A stretch of 35,757 nucleotides of DNA, from the NCBI GenBank assembly GCA_963728925.1, contig CAVSMB010000032.1, positions 1 through 35,757 of the forward strand. The letters are read 5' to 3'. Under the pieces are notes generated by a model. The model saw only the letters and a list, made by a program, of their open reading frames with translations, was not told where the DNA came from and did not search any database. Below, piece by piece: positions 1-7,698 of the stretch. The DNA is from JBBPZA01 sp963728925. GTDB lineage: Bacteria; Actinomycetota; Thermoleophilia; Solirubrobacterales; Solirubrobacteraceae. Position 1 is the stretch's first letter. Every line of letters begins with the position of its first letter. Made by a program: the position numbers and the translations under genes.

Positions 1-222
1 GCGCAGCTCGCGCGCGACGACCGTCCCGTCGGGCACCGGGCCCACCGAGACCGTCGACGGCCCGATGAGATCCGCGAGGCAGAGCTTGAGCAGGTCGAGG
101 TAGGCCCCCCGCAGGGCCTCCGCATCAGGTCCGGGCCCGGCCGCGCGCGGCGTTGGCGTGCTCGCGAGGCTCGCGCTGAACGCGGCCCCGCGGGCCGCGT
201 CCGAGGAAGGCGCTCCCGTCAC
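1..222 (-). CDS. TylF/MycF-type O-methyltransferase, N-terminal part (cut by window edge)
   Basis: Only the first 74 codons are inside the window; the 3' end lies beyond base 1. After a low-complexity Ser/Ala/Pro-rich leader of about 40 residues, the translation reads LRGAYLDLLKLCLADLIG. This matches the conserved opening of TylF/macrocin-O-methyltransferase family proteins (L-R-x-x-Y-L-D-L-L-K-x-x-L-x-D). These are SAM- and metal-dependent enzymes that O-methylate sugars. The GTG at 222 was chosen because no ATG is in frame between it and the upstream in-frame TAG, and because a TATCGT box lies 8 nt before it, as at other starts in this window. It is divergent from the methyltransferase gene starting at 269. 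The SAM-binding core is not visible, so the family call rests on the N-terminal motif alone. Confidence 0.6.
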   Translation of the reverse strand, partial: MTGAPSSDAARGAAFSASLASTPTPRAAGPGPDAEALRGAYLDLLKLCLADLIGPSTVSVGPVPDGTVVARELR

Positions 223-230
223 GGCCGACG

Positions 231-236
231 ACGATA
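231..236 (-). promoter_or_regulatory. -10 box, leaderless start of the TylF-like gene
   Basis: TATCGT on the minus strand, 8 nt before the GTG at 222. There is no purine-rich ribosome-binding site in between. Confidence 0.45.
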
Positions 237-253
237 TCCGCTCATCGTCCCTC

Positions 254-259
254 TAGACT
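254..259 (+). promoter_or_regulatory. -10 box, leaderless start of the 269 methyltransferase
   Basis: TAGACT, followed by 9 nt of pure GC and then the ATG at 269. There is no room for a Shine-Dalgarno site. The same hexamer precedes the 8699 gene. Confidence 0.5.
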
Positions 260-268
260 CCGCGCGCG

Positions 269-1258
269 ATGGCGCCGCCGGACATCGGGATCGACCCCTA
301 CGCAAGCGACGTCGACCGGCTGGGCGTCTCGCTGGCCAACCTGGCCGAGCTCATGCTCGGGTGCCTGGACGCCGCGCAGGCCCGCTCCGTCGCCGAGGTC
401 GGCGCCTACGCCGGCGACCTCACCGGCCTGCTGCTCGCCTGGGCGGCACGCTCCGGCGCGCGTGTCCTCGCCATCGACCCCTCGCCCCAGGACGAGCTCG
501 AGGGGCTCGCCCGTGAGCGGTCGGAGCTCGAGCTGCTGCGCGAGACGAGCCTCGACGCGCTCGCGCGCATCGACCTCCCCGACGCGGTGATCATCGACGG
601 CGACCACAACTACTACACGGTGACCCACGAGCTGGCGCTGCTCGGCGAGCGGACCGACGGGCCCGAGCTTCCGCTGCTGCTCTTTCACGACGTCGCCTGG
701 CCCCACGCGCGCCGCGACGACTACTTCGATCCCGAGCTCGTCCCGGCCGGCTGGCGCCAGCCGACGGCCCACAACGCGAGCATCTTCCCGGGCGTCGCCG
801 GGACGCGCGACGGCGGCATCCCCTACCACTGGCCCGCGGCGCGCGAGGGCGGCCCGCGCAACGGCGTGCTCACGGCCGTCGAGGACTTCGTCGAGAGCGA
901 CGGGGGGCTCGCGCTCGCCGTCGTTCCTGCCTTCTTCGGCTTCGGCGCGGTATGGCACCGCGATGCGCCCTACGCCGATGCCGTCGAGGAGCTGCTCGCG
1001 CCGTGGCTCGACAACGCGGTGGTGGCCCGCATGGAGGCCAACCGCGTCTTCCACCTCGCTTCGGCGCACGGCATGAAGGTGCAGCGTGCGCTGCAGAGCG
1101 AGCGCGACGCGGCCGTCGAGGAGGTGCTGCGCCGGCTGCTGAGCTCCAGCGCGTTCGCGCTCGCCGAGCGCCTGTCGCGCCTGCGCGACCGCGTAGGGAT
1201 CGCTCGCGGGGAGACGGTCGTCTCCAAGGACGAGCTGCGCCGGGCCCTGGCCGACTGA
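269..1258 (+). CDS. Class I SAM-dependent methyltransferase (Methyltransf_24-like), first of a tandem pair
   Basis: A 329-residue soluble protein. SAM-binding motif I is VAEVGAYAGDLT (residues 41-52, E-x-G-x-x-x-G), the acidic end of strand 2 is LAIDPSP (68-74), and a conserved IDGDHNYYTV follows at 109-118. This order is that of the Methyltransf_24 family of small-molecule and sugar methyltransferases. The C-terminal third is predicted helical and ends with SSSAFALAERLSRLRDRVGI, a relative of the S-W-R-x-T-x-P-L-R tail of neighbouring glycosyltransferases. The next gene is a close paralogue, so this is a tandem duplication. The likely role is methylation of a residue of the surface glycan; acceptor and position cannot be read from sequence. 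The ATG at 269 directly follows a -10 box. Confidence 0.8.
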   Translation: MAPPDIGIDPYASDVDRLGVSLANLAELMLGCLDAAQARSVAEVGAYAGDLTGLLLAWAARSGARVLAIDPSPQDELEGLARERSELELLRETSLDALARIDLPDAVIIDGDHNYYTVTHELALLGERTDGPELPLLLFHDVAWPHARRDDYFDPELVPAGWRQPTAHNASIFPGVAGTRDGGIPYHWPAAREGGPRNGVLTAVEDFVESDGGLALAVVPAFFGFGAVWHRDAPYADAVEELLAPWLDNAVVARMEANRVFHLASAHGMKVQRALQSERDAAVEEVLRRLLSSSAFALAERLSRLRDRVGIARGETVVSKDELRRALAD

Positions 1259-1286
1259 GCGCGGCGCGGCCGCCACGGTCCTCCAC

Positions 1287-1292
1287 TACACT
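1287..1292 (+). promoter_or_regulatory. -10 box, leaderless start of the 1303 methyltransferase
   Basis: TACACT in the 44-nt gap after the first methyltransferase stop, 10 nt before the GTG at 1303. Its presence suggests that the second gene of the pair has its own promoter. Confidence 0.45.
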
Positions 1293-1302
1293 GCCCCGCC
1301 TC

Positions 1303-2355
1303 GTGGTCGTCCTGAACCCCGACGCCGAAGCGACCGTCAAGGCCCTCGGGAAGGGCGAGGTCGAGTGGACGCTCAACCCCGAGTGCGAGTACGCGAGCGA
1401 TCCTGGCCAGTGGGGCGCGTCGCTCGTCAACGACGCCGAGGTCATGGTCGCGGTCCTCGACACCGTCGAAGCCGACTCGGTCGCCGAGGTCGGCGCCTAC
1501 GCGGGCGACCTCACCCGCTTCCTCGCGAACTGGGCCCAGCGCTCGGGCGCGAAGGTCATCGCCGTCGATCCCGTCCCTCAGTCAGAGCTCGTGGCGCTCG
1601 CGCGCGAGCGCGATGACGTCGAGCTCATCGAGGCCACGAGCCTCGACGCCCTGAAGACCATGGAGCTTCCCGAGGCCGTCATCATCGACGGCGACCACAA
1701 CTACTACACGGTGAGCGAGGAGCTGCGCCTGATCGGCGAGCGGGCGCAGGGCGCCGACCTGCCGCTGCTGCTCTTCCACGACGTCTGCTGGCCCCACGCG
1801 CGCCGCGACGACTACTACGCGCCCGACCAGATCCCCGACGACTACCTCCTGGAGACCCACGAGGGCGGCGGTCTCTTCCCGGGCGTCACGGGCGTGCGCC
1901 CGGGCGGGCTGCCCTATCGCTGGCCGGCCGCGCGCGAGGGCGGGCCGCGCAACGGCGTGCTCACCGCCGTCGAGGACTTCGCGCAGGCCCGCGACGGGCT
2001 GCAGGTCGCGGTCGTGCCGGCGTTCTTCGGCTTCGGAGTCGTGTGGCACCGGGACGCGCCCTACGCCGACGCGCTCGCCGAGCAGCTCGCGTTCTGGGAC
2101 CGCAACCCCATCCTCGCGCGGCTCGAGGCCAACCGCGTCTTCCACCTCGCCTCGGTGCACTACCACATGGTCCAGACCGTCAAGGCCCAGCAGAAGGCCG
2201 CCCGTCAGGCCGAGGTGCTCCAGCGTCTGCTCAACTCGAGCGCCTTCTCGGTCGCCGAGCGGCTCTCGCAGCTGCGCGACCGCGTCGGCATCGGGCGCGG
2301 CCACAGCGTCGTCTCCAAGGACGACGTGCGCCGCGCCCTGGCCGATCAGGGCTGA
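1303..2355 (+). CDS. Class I SAM-dependent methyltransferase (Methyltransf_24-like), second of a tandem pair
   Basis: A 350-residue paralogue of the 269 product. Long stretches are the same in both, including AEVGAYAGDLT (SAM motif I, about residues 61-71), IDGDHNYYTV, the LLLFHDV.WPHARRDDY block and EGGPRNGVLTAVEDF. It has about 20 extra N-terminal residues. The start is the GTG at 1303, just behind a -10 box. The same frame is open further upstream, but that stretch lies inside the first gene and is its shadow. The C-terminus again has a serine-led helical tail (NSSAFSVAERLSQLRDRVG). The last 10 bp overlap the 3' end of the converging glycosyltransferase gene. Divergence of the first 60 residues and of the central loop suggests that the pair may differ in acceptor. 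Confidence 0.8.
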   Translation: MVVLNPDAEATVKALGKGEVEWTLNPECEYASDPGQWGASLVNDAEVMVAVLDTVEADSVAEVGAYAGDLTRFLANWAQRSGAKVIAVDPVPQSELVALARERDDVELIEATSLDALKTMELPEAVIIDGDHNYYTVSEELRLIGERAQGADLPLLLFHDVCWPHARRDDYYAPDQIPDDYLLETHEGGGLFPGVTGVRPGGLPYRWPAAREGGPRNGVLTAVEDFAQARDGLQVAVVPAFFGFGVVWHRDAPYADALAEQLAFWDRNPILARLEANRVFHLASVHYHMVQTVKAQQKAARQAEVLQRLLNSSAFSVAERLSQLRDRVGIGRGHSVVSKDDVRRALADQG

Positions 2356-3278
2356 GCGCGGCGAGCGGCGCGCCGCCCGGTGCGGGCGGCGTTGAGCTTG
2401 CGCAGCGGCTCGGTGATGCGCCAGCTGGCCGACGCGGCAATGGCCCGGAGGCGCTCGTCCTGGTACTGCGCGCGGGCCTGGGCCTGCAGCAGCCGCGAGG
2501 CCGCCAGGAGGCGGGCGGCAGCGGACTCCGCCTCCGCGCGGCGTGCTCGCGCGCGCCAGTCAGCGGTGGCGGGGACGGTCGCCGGATCGCCGGCGGCGCC
2601 CGGCAGCCGCCCCTCCCACTTCTCGGCGACACGCGCGTGGGCCACGGCCCACGGCTCGGGCTCGGCGACGAGCTGGAGGGCGTGGTGGTGCACGACCTCG
2701 AAGTCCGCGGTCACGACCTTGCGCCCAGCCGCCCGCACCTGCTGGCAGAGGTCGAAGTCATAGCCGTGCAGGCGCCCGAGGGTCTCGTCGAAGCGCAGGT
2801 TGCGCACCGTCCACGGCGAGAGGACGAGCATGATCCCGACGAGCGTGTCGACTTCGCCAGTCGTGGCGTGGGCAGCGTCTCCGTTGCGCGCGAGCGGCGA
2901 GACCTCGTCCGCGCCGAGCTCGCCGTAGCGGTAGACGGCGGAGGCCCACGTGAGCGAGCCCTCCCACCACGCGATGCTGCGTACCCCGACGGCGCCGACG
3001 CATCCGGCCACCCCGACCTCGGGGTCCTGGAGGGTCGCCCGCACCTTGGCGGCGAACTGCGGGTCGACGATCTCGGCGTCCTGGTGGACGAGCACGAGCG
3101 CCTCGAGGTCGTCGTGCGCGGCAGCGCGCTCGAGGATCAGGTTGTAGGTGCGAAAGAGCGACCCCGCCGCGGCGTCCGCGAACACCGCCGAACCGGGCTC
3201 GGCCGCCAGCTCGATGCCCGGCCCGGCACAGCGGTCATAGGTCTCCGGCGAGGTGATCGAGCAGCCGAAGGCGATCAT
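2346..3278 (-). CDS. GT2-type glycosyltransferase with C-terminal coiled coil (paralogue A)
   Basis: A 310-residue protein beginning MIAFGCSIT. It has the LVLVHQDAEIVDP segment (acidic, DxD-like, about residue 70) and the GCVGA.GVRSIAWWEGS and LSPWTVRNLRFDETL.HGYDFD blocks seen in the GT2-like Glyco_tranf_2_5 group. From about residue 230 it becomes an Ala/Arg/Glu-rich helix likely to form a coiled coil, ending SASWRITEPLRKLNAAR. Close paralogues are encoded at 8699 and 9639. The start was set at the ATG at 3278, because the paralogues begin the same way and a TATCAT box lies 10 nt upstream; the frame stays open upstream without homology. It is divergent from the membrane-protein gene at 3410. 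The product is probably a cytoplasmic enzyme acting on the surface glycan; donor and acceptor are unknown. Confidence 0.78.
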   Translation of the reverse strand: MIAFGCSITSPETYDRCAGPGIELAAEPGSAVFADAAAGSLFRTYNLILERAAAHDDLEALVLVHQDAEIVDPQFAAKVRATLQDPEVGVAGCVGAVGVRSIAWWEGSLTWASAVYRYGELGADEVSPLARNGDAAHATTGEVDTLVGIMLVLSPWTVRNLRFDETLGRLHGYDFDLCQQVRAAGRKVVTADFEVVHHHALQLVAEPEPWAVAHARVAEKWEGRLPGAAGDPATVPATADWRARARRAEAESAAARLLAASRLLQAQARAQYQDERLRAIAASASWRITEPLRKLNAARTGRRAARRAQP

Positions 3279-3288
3279 CGGGGCGGCG

Positions 3289-3294
3289 ATGATA
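3289..3294 (-). promoter_or_regulatory. -10 box, leaderless start of GT2 paralogue A
   Basis: TATCAT on the minus strand, the best TATAAT match on this side of the divergent region, 10 nt before the ATG at 3278. Confidence 0.5.
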
Positions 3295-3324
3295 CGCCCA
3301 GGCGCCCAGGCGCCCCCCCTTCGG

Positions 3325-3330
3325 CTATCG
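3325..3330 (+). promoter_or_regulatory. Possible -10 box for the 3366/3410 transcript
   Basis: TATCGT lies about 25 nt upstream of the ribosome-binding site at 3356-3361. Unlike most starts in the window this one would give a leader with a true Shine-Dalgarno site. No clear -35 is seen. Confidence 0.3.
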
Positions 3331-3365
3331 TGCCGCGCGTTCCGCGTGCGCAGCCAGGAGGTGAG

Positions 3366-3413
3366 ATGCAAGCGGCCTCAGCGCCACGGCGCGCACGCGG
3401 CGCGAGGAGGTGA
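3366..3413 (+). CDS. Short upstream ORF (15 codons), possible leader peptide coupled to the 3410 gene
   Basis: The ATG at 3366 is preceded by AGGAGG (3356-3361) at good spacing, the strongest ribosome-binding site in the window. The ORF encodes MQAASAPRRARGARR and stops at TGA 3411-3413. That stop overlaps the GTG (3410-3412) that opens the next gene, giving the GTGA arrangement used elsewhere here for translational coupling. The peptide is Arg/Ala-rich with no homology I recognise. It may be a coupling device that delivers ribosomes to the membrane-protein start, or a regulatory leader. The alternative is that translation really begins at 3410 using the AGGAGG at 3404-3409, but that site directly abuts the GTG, which is too close. 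Confidence 0.4.
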   Translation: MQAASAPRRARGARR

Positions 3414-5116
3414 CGAACGGGCCGCCGGCGCTCCGCCACGGCCCTCGCCTTCGCGGGGTTCCGGCCGACGTCGCGGCATGGGCGGCTCTGGCCGGGCTCA
3501 TCATCGTCGCCGGAGCGCTGCTCTTCCACCTGACGCGTGGGACGACGCTGTGGTTCGACGAATGGCAGTGGGTCCTCCACCGGCGCGCGAACGGGATCGA
3601 CGACTACCTCTCCCCCCACAACGGCCACCTCTCGGTCGTCCCCGTCGCGCTCTACAAGCTGCTCTTCGTCACCGCCGGGATCGAGGACAGCGCTCCCTAC
3701 CGCGCGCTCGTTCTCGCCGCCCACCAGACCTGTGTGGCGCTGGTCTTCGTCTACGCCAAGCGCCGGGTCGGCGGGTACTTCGCCGTGCTGGCCGCCGCGC
3801 TGCTCGTCGTCCTGGGGCCGGCGTGGCAGAACATCCTGTGGCCCTTCCAGATCGGCTACCTGATCTCGCTCGCCTCCGCAGTCGGCGCGCTGCTGATGCT
3901 CGACCGAAGCGACCGCGCGGGCGACGCCGGGGCCGCCGTCCTGGTGGGGCTCTCGCTCGCCTCCTCGGGGCTGGGGGTGCCGCTCGTGCTCGGCGTCGTG
4001 GTCGAGCTCCTCTACGGCCGCCGGCGCTGGCGCGACCTGTGGATCGTCGCGGCGCCGCTCGCCCTCTACGGCGCGTGGTGGCTCAACTACCAGGACATCC
4101 ACCGCTACGGCGAGTACGCCAAGGCCCCGAAGTTCGCGGCCGACGCCCTGGCCGCCGCGCTGAGCGCGCTCGCCGGGCTGGCCGGCCGCAATGTGCTCAA
4201 CGCCCGCGACGACCTGCTGCGCTGGGGCCGGCCACTGGAGGTCGTCGCTGCGGCCTTCGTCGTCTGGCGCCTTATCCGGCTGAGGACCGTCCCGCCCCGT
4301 GTCGCGGCCCTGCTCGTGATCGTCGGCTCGTTCTGGGTGCTCACCGAGGTGAGCCGCGGGACCTACTCGAGCCCCTTCGAGGGCCGCTACCTCTACGTCG
4401 GCGGCCTCTTCCTCGTCCTTCTCGCAGTGGAGCTCGGGGCGGGGCTCACCGCGTCGCTTGCGGTGAAGGCGCTCGTCGGCCTGCTCGTCGCCGCGGCGCT
4501 GGTGTCCAACGCGCTGATCATGCGCGACGGCGCCCGCTATCTCCGCGCCGAGGGGGAGATCACCCGCGCCGACCTCGGCGCCGTCCAGCTCGCGAGGGGG
4601 GACGTGACGCCGGGTTACACGCTCGTCGGGATCCCCGGCTCGCCCTTCGTCACCGTCAACGCCGACGACTACTTCAAGGCCGAGCGCGCGTGGGGCACGC
4701 CGGCCTTCGGCGAGGCGCGGATCGCCACCGCGGCGGCAGCCGCGCGGGCGATCGCGGACGCCGAGCTCGTGCGCATCGAACGCGTCGCGCTCGACCCCAA
4801 CGCCGTCGACGCGCGGCCCGGCGGGCGGCCGATGGTCGACCCCGCTCCGGCCGGGAGCGTCGCCCGTCGCGGGGCGTGCGTGGCGAGCTCGGGGCCCGTC
4901 GCGCTGACGGTTCCCGCCGCCGGCCTGCGGATCGGCGCACTGGGCGGCCCGGTGCAGGTCGGCGTGCGGCGCTTCGGCGACCGCTTCCTACCCATCGGGA
5001 CGGTGACCCCGGTGAACTGGGCGGTGCTGCGCATCCCGCCCGACCGCGGCCGCGTGCCCTGGCACGCGAGCTTCACGCCGGCGGGCGGCGTGTCGGTCTG
5101 CGGGCTACGCCCGTAG
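3410..5116 (+). CDS. Polytopic membrane protein, GT-C-like glycosyltransferase
   Basis: A 568-residue protein with about ten hydrophobic segments between residues 22 and 400. A soluble C-terminal region of about 170 residues is probably extracytoplasmic. After the first membrane helix comes an acidic pair in TLWFDEWQW (D50-E51), where GT-C enzymes that use polyprenyl-phosphate-linked sugars place their catalytic Asp/Glu. A FEGRYLYVGG segment lies later in the core. There is no Pfam family I can name with confidence. The likely role is transfer of a sugar onto the glycan on the outer face of the membrane. The GTG start overlaps the stop of a short upstream ORF. It converges with the GT-C gene at 5121 with only 4 bp between their stops. 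It could also be a non-enzymatic polymer-processing membrane protein. Confidence 0.65.
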   Translation: MTNGPPALRHGPRLRGVPADVAAWAALAGLIIVAGALLFHLTRGTTLWFDEWQWVLHRRANGIDDYLSPHNGHLSVVPVALYKLLFVTAGIEDSAPYRALVLAAHQTCVALVFVYAKRRVGGYFAVLAAALLVVLGPAWQNILWPFQIGYLISLASAVGALLMLDRSDRAGDAGAAVLVGLSLASSGLGVPLVLGVVVELLYGRRRWRDLWIVAAPLALYGAWWLNYQDIHRYGEYAKAPKFAADALAAALSALAGLAGRNVLNARDDLLRWGRPLEVVAAAFVVWRLIRLRTVPPRVAALLVIVGSFWVLTEVSRGTYSSPFEGRYLYVGGLFLVLLAVELGAGLTASLAVKALVGLLVAAALVSNALIMRDGARYLRAEGEITRADLGAVQLARGDVTPGYTLVGIPGSPFVTVNADDYFKAERAWGTPAFGEARIATAAAAARAIADAELVRIERVALDPNAVDARPGGRPMVDPAPAGSVARRGACVASSGPVALTVPAAGLRIGALGGPVQVGVRRFGDRFLPIGTVTPVNWAVLRIPPDRGRVPWHASFTPAGGVSVCGLRP

Positions 5117-5120
5117 CGAC

Positions 5121-6713
5121 CTAGCCGGCGGCGGCGCGGAGGGCGAAGACGGTCACGGGCATGAACCCATCAACGGTCGTCGCCCTCACGAGGCGAAAGC
5201 GCGGCGGAAGGGCGCGCACGAAAGGGCGCAGCGGGCTCAGCGCGGCGGTCACCAACGTCGCGGGAGGGCCGGTGCCGAAGGCGGGCTCCAGGCCCGCGGT
5301 CCGCGTCGTCACGCCCGTGGAGCGCACCCGGCTCAGGGGAGCCGAGCCGGGGACGACGAGGAACAGCGTCCCGCCCGACGCGAGGCGCGCGGCCTGGCCG
5401 GCGATCTCCTCGGGCGTGGGCACCGGCGGGCTCTCGTAGGGCCGCGCCCGCAGCGCGGCCGCGAGGGGGGCGGCGCCGAGCCGCAGGACCGGATGGCGAC
5501 CGGTGTCCGAGCGGCCGTAGCGGTTGAGGGCAACGTCGCCCAGCGGGGTCAGTGGCCCGGGTGAGGGCACCGGCACCTCGACGACCGGGTCGGTCGGCCG
5601 GCCCGTGCGCTCGATGAAGCGAGCGGCGGCGGCGTAGTCGGGACGCTGGGAGTCGGCCTCGAGCATCCGGACCGCGCCGATCGCTAAAGCGGCGAGCACG
5701 AGCGTCACGGCGGCGACGCGCACCACGCCGCCGGCGCCGGTCAGGAGGGCTCCCGCGCACAGCGCCAGGCCGGGCCAGGAGGCGACGAGGTTGCGGGCGT
5801 TCCAGACGCTGTCGCCCACCAGGCTGTAGAGGGCGATGAGCACGGGGGTGGCGAGGGCGAGGATGACGACGAGCACGAGGCCGGACGACGGCCGCGGCAG
5901 CGCAGGGCGAGGCGCACGCAGCAGGGTGGCGACGAGGCCTGCGGCTCCGAGCGCGAGCCCCGCTGTGAGCAGCGCGAGGGCGAGCGTCCCGGGCATCGTC
6001 TCCACCGGCATGTAGGGATGCCCGAAGGCCCAGCGGCCGAGGTCGACGCGGATCACGTGCGGACCGAAGGGCTCGAGCAGCTCGATCACCTTCGCGCCCG
6101 GCGAGCCCGTGTTGTCGGCCAGCGTCGGCAGCCACGGGAGGTAGGCCACCGCGGCGGCGAGGTTGGCGGCGAGCAGCACCCGTCGCGCGCCGGGTCGCGT
6201 CGCGAAGGCCCACCCGAGCTGGGCGACGAGCACGAAGAGCGCCGGGTAGTGGGCGTACATAGCGGCGCAGGACGCGACCGCGTAGGCAACCCACCACGCG
6301 GCCCGTCCGGTCTGCAGCGCTCGGACCAGGGCCAGGCTCGAGACGAGGACGAGGCAGAGCACGAGGGCGTAGGCGCGCGCCTCGGTCGAGTAGAAGATCA
6401 GGTACGGGCTCAGGGCGATCACCGCCGCGCCGACCAGCGCGGCGCGGCGCCCGACCGTCCACCGCCCAAGGACGTAGGTCAACGGGATCGCCGCGACGCC
6501 CGCGACCAGCGAGGCGATGCGGATCGACTGCGCCGGGTCGCCGAGCCGCTCGGTGATCCACGCAAGCACGAAGAGCAGCGGCGGGTTGAGGTCGGCGGTG
6601 TTGCCGCGCAGCAGGTCGAGCGCGCGGCCGAGCCCGTGCCCGGTGACGATGTAGTACGTCGACAGCTCGTCGCCGAACAGCGAGTCCGCGAAGGACGGCA
6701 GGCGCACCAGCAA
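5121..6713 (-). CDS. GT39/PMT-like (GT-C) membrane glycosyltransferase, start unresolved
   Basis: About 530 residues from a TTG at 6713, with many membrane helices. It has the GT39/PMT_2 hallmarks: an acidic pair just after helix 1 (SLFGDELSTYY, D15-E16), a D-L-N-P-P-L-L motif, and a Y-S-T-E-A-R-A-Y-A-L loop. These enzymes take sugar from polyprenyl phosphate and act outside the membrane. The TTG falls inside the predicted first helix. The same frame continues upstream, encoding AAALALVGAITLVG, as far as the stop of the 6841 gene (TAG at 6841-6843), but I find no ATG, GTG or TTG in it. The true start may be a rare codon between 6714 and 6840, coupled to the upstream gene, or there may be a base error. 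It is the last gene of the operon 8611-5121. Confidence 0.7.
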   Translation of the reverse strand: MLVRLPSFADSLFGDELSTYYIVTGHGLGRALDLLRGNTADLNPPLLFVLAWITERLGDPAQSIRIASLVAGVAAIPLTYVLGRWTVGRRAALVGAAVIALSPYLIFYSTEARAYALVLCLVLVSSLALVRALQTGRAAWWVAYAVASCAAMYAHYPALFVLVAQLGWAFATRPGARRVLLAANLAAAVAYLPWLPTLADNTGSPGAKVIELLEPFGPHVIRVDLGRWAFGHPYMPVETMPGTLALALLTAGLALGAAGLVATLLRAPRPALPRPSSGLVLVVILALATPVLIALYSLVGDSVWNARNLVASWPGLALCAGALLTGAGGVVRVAAVTLVLAALAIGAVRMLEADSQRPDYAAAARFIERTGRPTDPVVEVPVPSPGPLTPLGDVALNRYGRSDTGRHPVLRLGAAPLAAALRARPYESPPVPTPEEIAGQAARLASGGTLFLVVPGSAPLSRVRSTGVTTRTAGLEPAFGTGPPATLVTAALSPLRPFVRALPPRFRLVRATTVDGFMPVTVFALRAAAG

Positions 6714-6840
6714 CCCGACGAGGGTGATCGCGCCGACCAGCGCGAGGGCCGCCGCGGGCGAGCCCGTCGGCGTGGAGCGCGGCGGGGCGTCGCGCGCCGC
6801 CGTCGCGGCGACGAGTGCGGGCCTGGACGTGGCGATGCCC

Positions 6841-7698
6841 CTAGTAGGCGCTGCCGGGTCCCGGGTCCTTGAACTTGCGCGAGGAGACCACCCCGGCGCG
6901 GTGGAGGCGAAGGCGCGCGCCCGCCCACAGGGTCTCGAGGCCGTAGACCACGCCGCTGCGGAAGCCGACCATCGAGGCGTCCTCGTAGTACCGGCAGGTC
7001 GCGGGCACCTCCTCGATGCGCAAGCCGAAGTGGACCGCCTGCATGATGAGCTCCGAGTCGAAGCTGAAGTCGTTGGCGTTGCGCAGGAAGGGAACGGTCA
7101 GCAGCAGCCGGCGCGAGTAGGCCCGGTAGCCCGTGTGGGCCTCGGACAGGTGGGTCCCCATCATGCGGTTCTCGGCGATCGTCAGGCCCCGGTTGGCCAC
7201 GTACTTCCAGCGCGGCATCCCGTTCTCGATGGCCAGGCCCGGCTCGACGAAGCGCGAGCCCAGGACGAGATCAGCCCCGTCGGCCAGGATCGGCTCGACC
7301 ATGCTGGGAATCAGGCTCGGCTCGTACTGGCCGTCGGCGTGGAGCATCACGACCACGTCGGCGTCGCGTTGCAGGGCCTCCAGGTAGCACGTCTTCTGGT
7401 TGGCGCCGTAGCCGGCGTTGTGCGGGTGCCAGACCAGGTGGACCGGCAGGTGGCGCGCGACCTCGACGGTGTCGTCGGTGGAGTGGTCGTCGACGAGGAT
7501 GATCTCGTCCACCCACTCGCGCGGGATGCTGCCGACCGTCTCGCGCAGCGTGGCCGCGGCGTTCATCGCCGGCATCACCACGACGACCTTCCCGGGAGGG
7601 CGCCTGACCTCCGCCACGCCAGCCGGCCATCCCGCCTCCGCCACGCCGGCCGGCCATCCCGCCTCCGCCACGTCGGCCGGCCCCCCGCTCTCAGCCAC
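6841..7698 (-). CDS. GT2 glycosyltransferase, polyprenol-phosphate-sugar synthase-like, with repeat-encoded N-terminus
   Basis: A 285-residue protein. The GT2 domain starts near residue 37 with VVVVMPAMNAAATLRETV. The nucleotide-binding DDHSTDD is at 70-76, the metal site in LHADGQY at 119-125, then LGSRF and HTGYRAYSR. This is the pattern of dolichyl/undecaprenyl-phosphate mannosyl- or glucosyltransferases; here there are no C-terminal membrane helices. Such an enzyme could supply the lipid-linked sugar used by the GT-C protein encoded directly downstream. Residues 1-36 are low complexity, with a nine-residue unit repeated about three times (AEAGWPAGV) and encoded by a 27-bp tandem repeat. 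The GTG at 7698 overlaps the upstream methyltransferase stop by 8 nt (GTGGCTGA). An inner start just before VVVVMP would remove the repeat region. Confidence 0.82.
   Translation of the reverse strand: MAESGGPADVAEAGWPAGVAEAGWPAGVAEVRRPPGKVVVVMPAMNAAATLRETVGSIPREWVDEIILVDDHSTDDTVEVARHLPVHLVWHPHNAGYGANQKTCYLEALQRDADVVVMLHADGQYEPSLIPSMVEPILADGADLVLGSRFVEPGLAIENGMPRWKYVANRGLTIAENRMMGTHLSEAHTGYRAYSRRLLLTVPFLRNANDFSFDSELIMQAVHFGLRIEEVPATCRYYEDASMVGFRSGVVYGLETLWAGARLRLHRAGVVSSRKFKDPGPGSAY
7607..7687. repeat. 27-bp tandem repeat, three copies
   Basis: Three adjacent 27-bp units at 7607-7633, 7634-7660 and 7661-7687. Unit 2 differs from unit 1 at two positions, and unit 3 differs mainly at its end. 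A shorter degenerate piece follows at 7688-7701. The period is a multiple of three, so copy number can change without breaking the reading frame of the GT2 gene, whose N-terminus it encodes. Confidence 0.8.

Noticed and set aside
242..1276. Long minus-strand frames antisense to the methyltransferase genes
   Set aside because: These are Arg/Ala/Val-rich translations typical of antisense frames in GC-rich genes, with no motifs of their own.
952..1302. Upstream extension of the second methyltransferase to 952
   Set aside because: It lies inside the first methyltransferase in another frame, lacks homology, and a -10 box sits just before GTG 1303.
5117..5120. Terminators between convergent gene pairs (2346-2355, 5117-5120, 9617-9638, 17062-17081)
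   Set aside because: The stops overlap or nearly touch, and no hairpin followed by a T-run is visible. Termination may be factor-dependent.
7607..7687. CRISPR-like array
   Set aside because: The 27-bp units are directly adjacent with no spacers, lie in a coding frame, and no cas gene is nearby.
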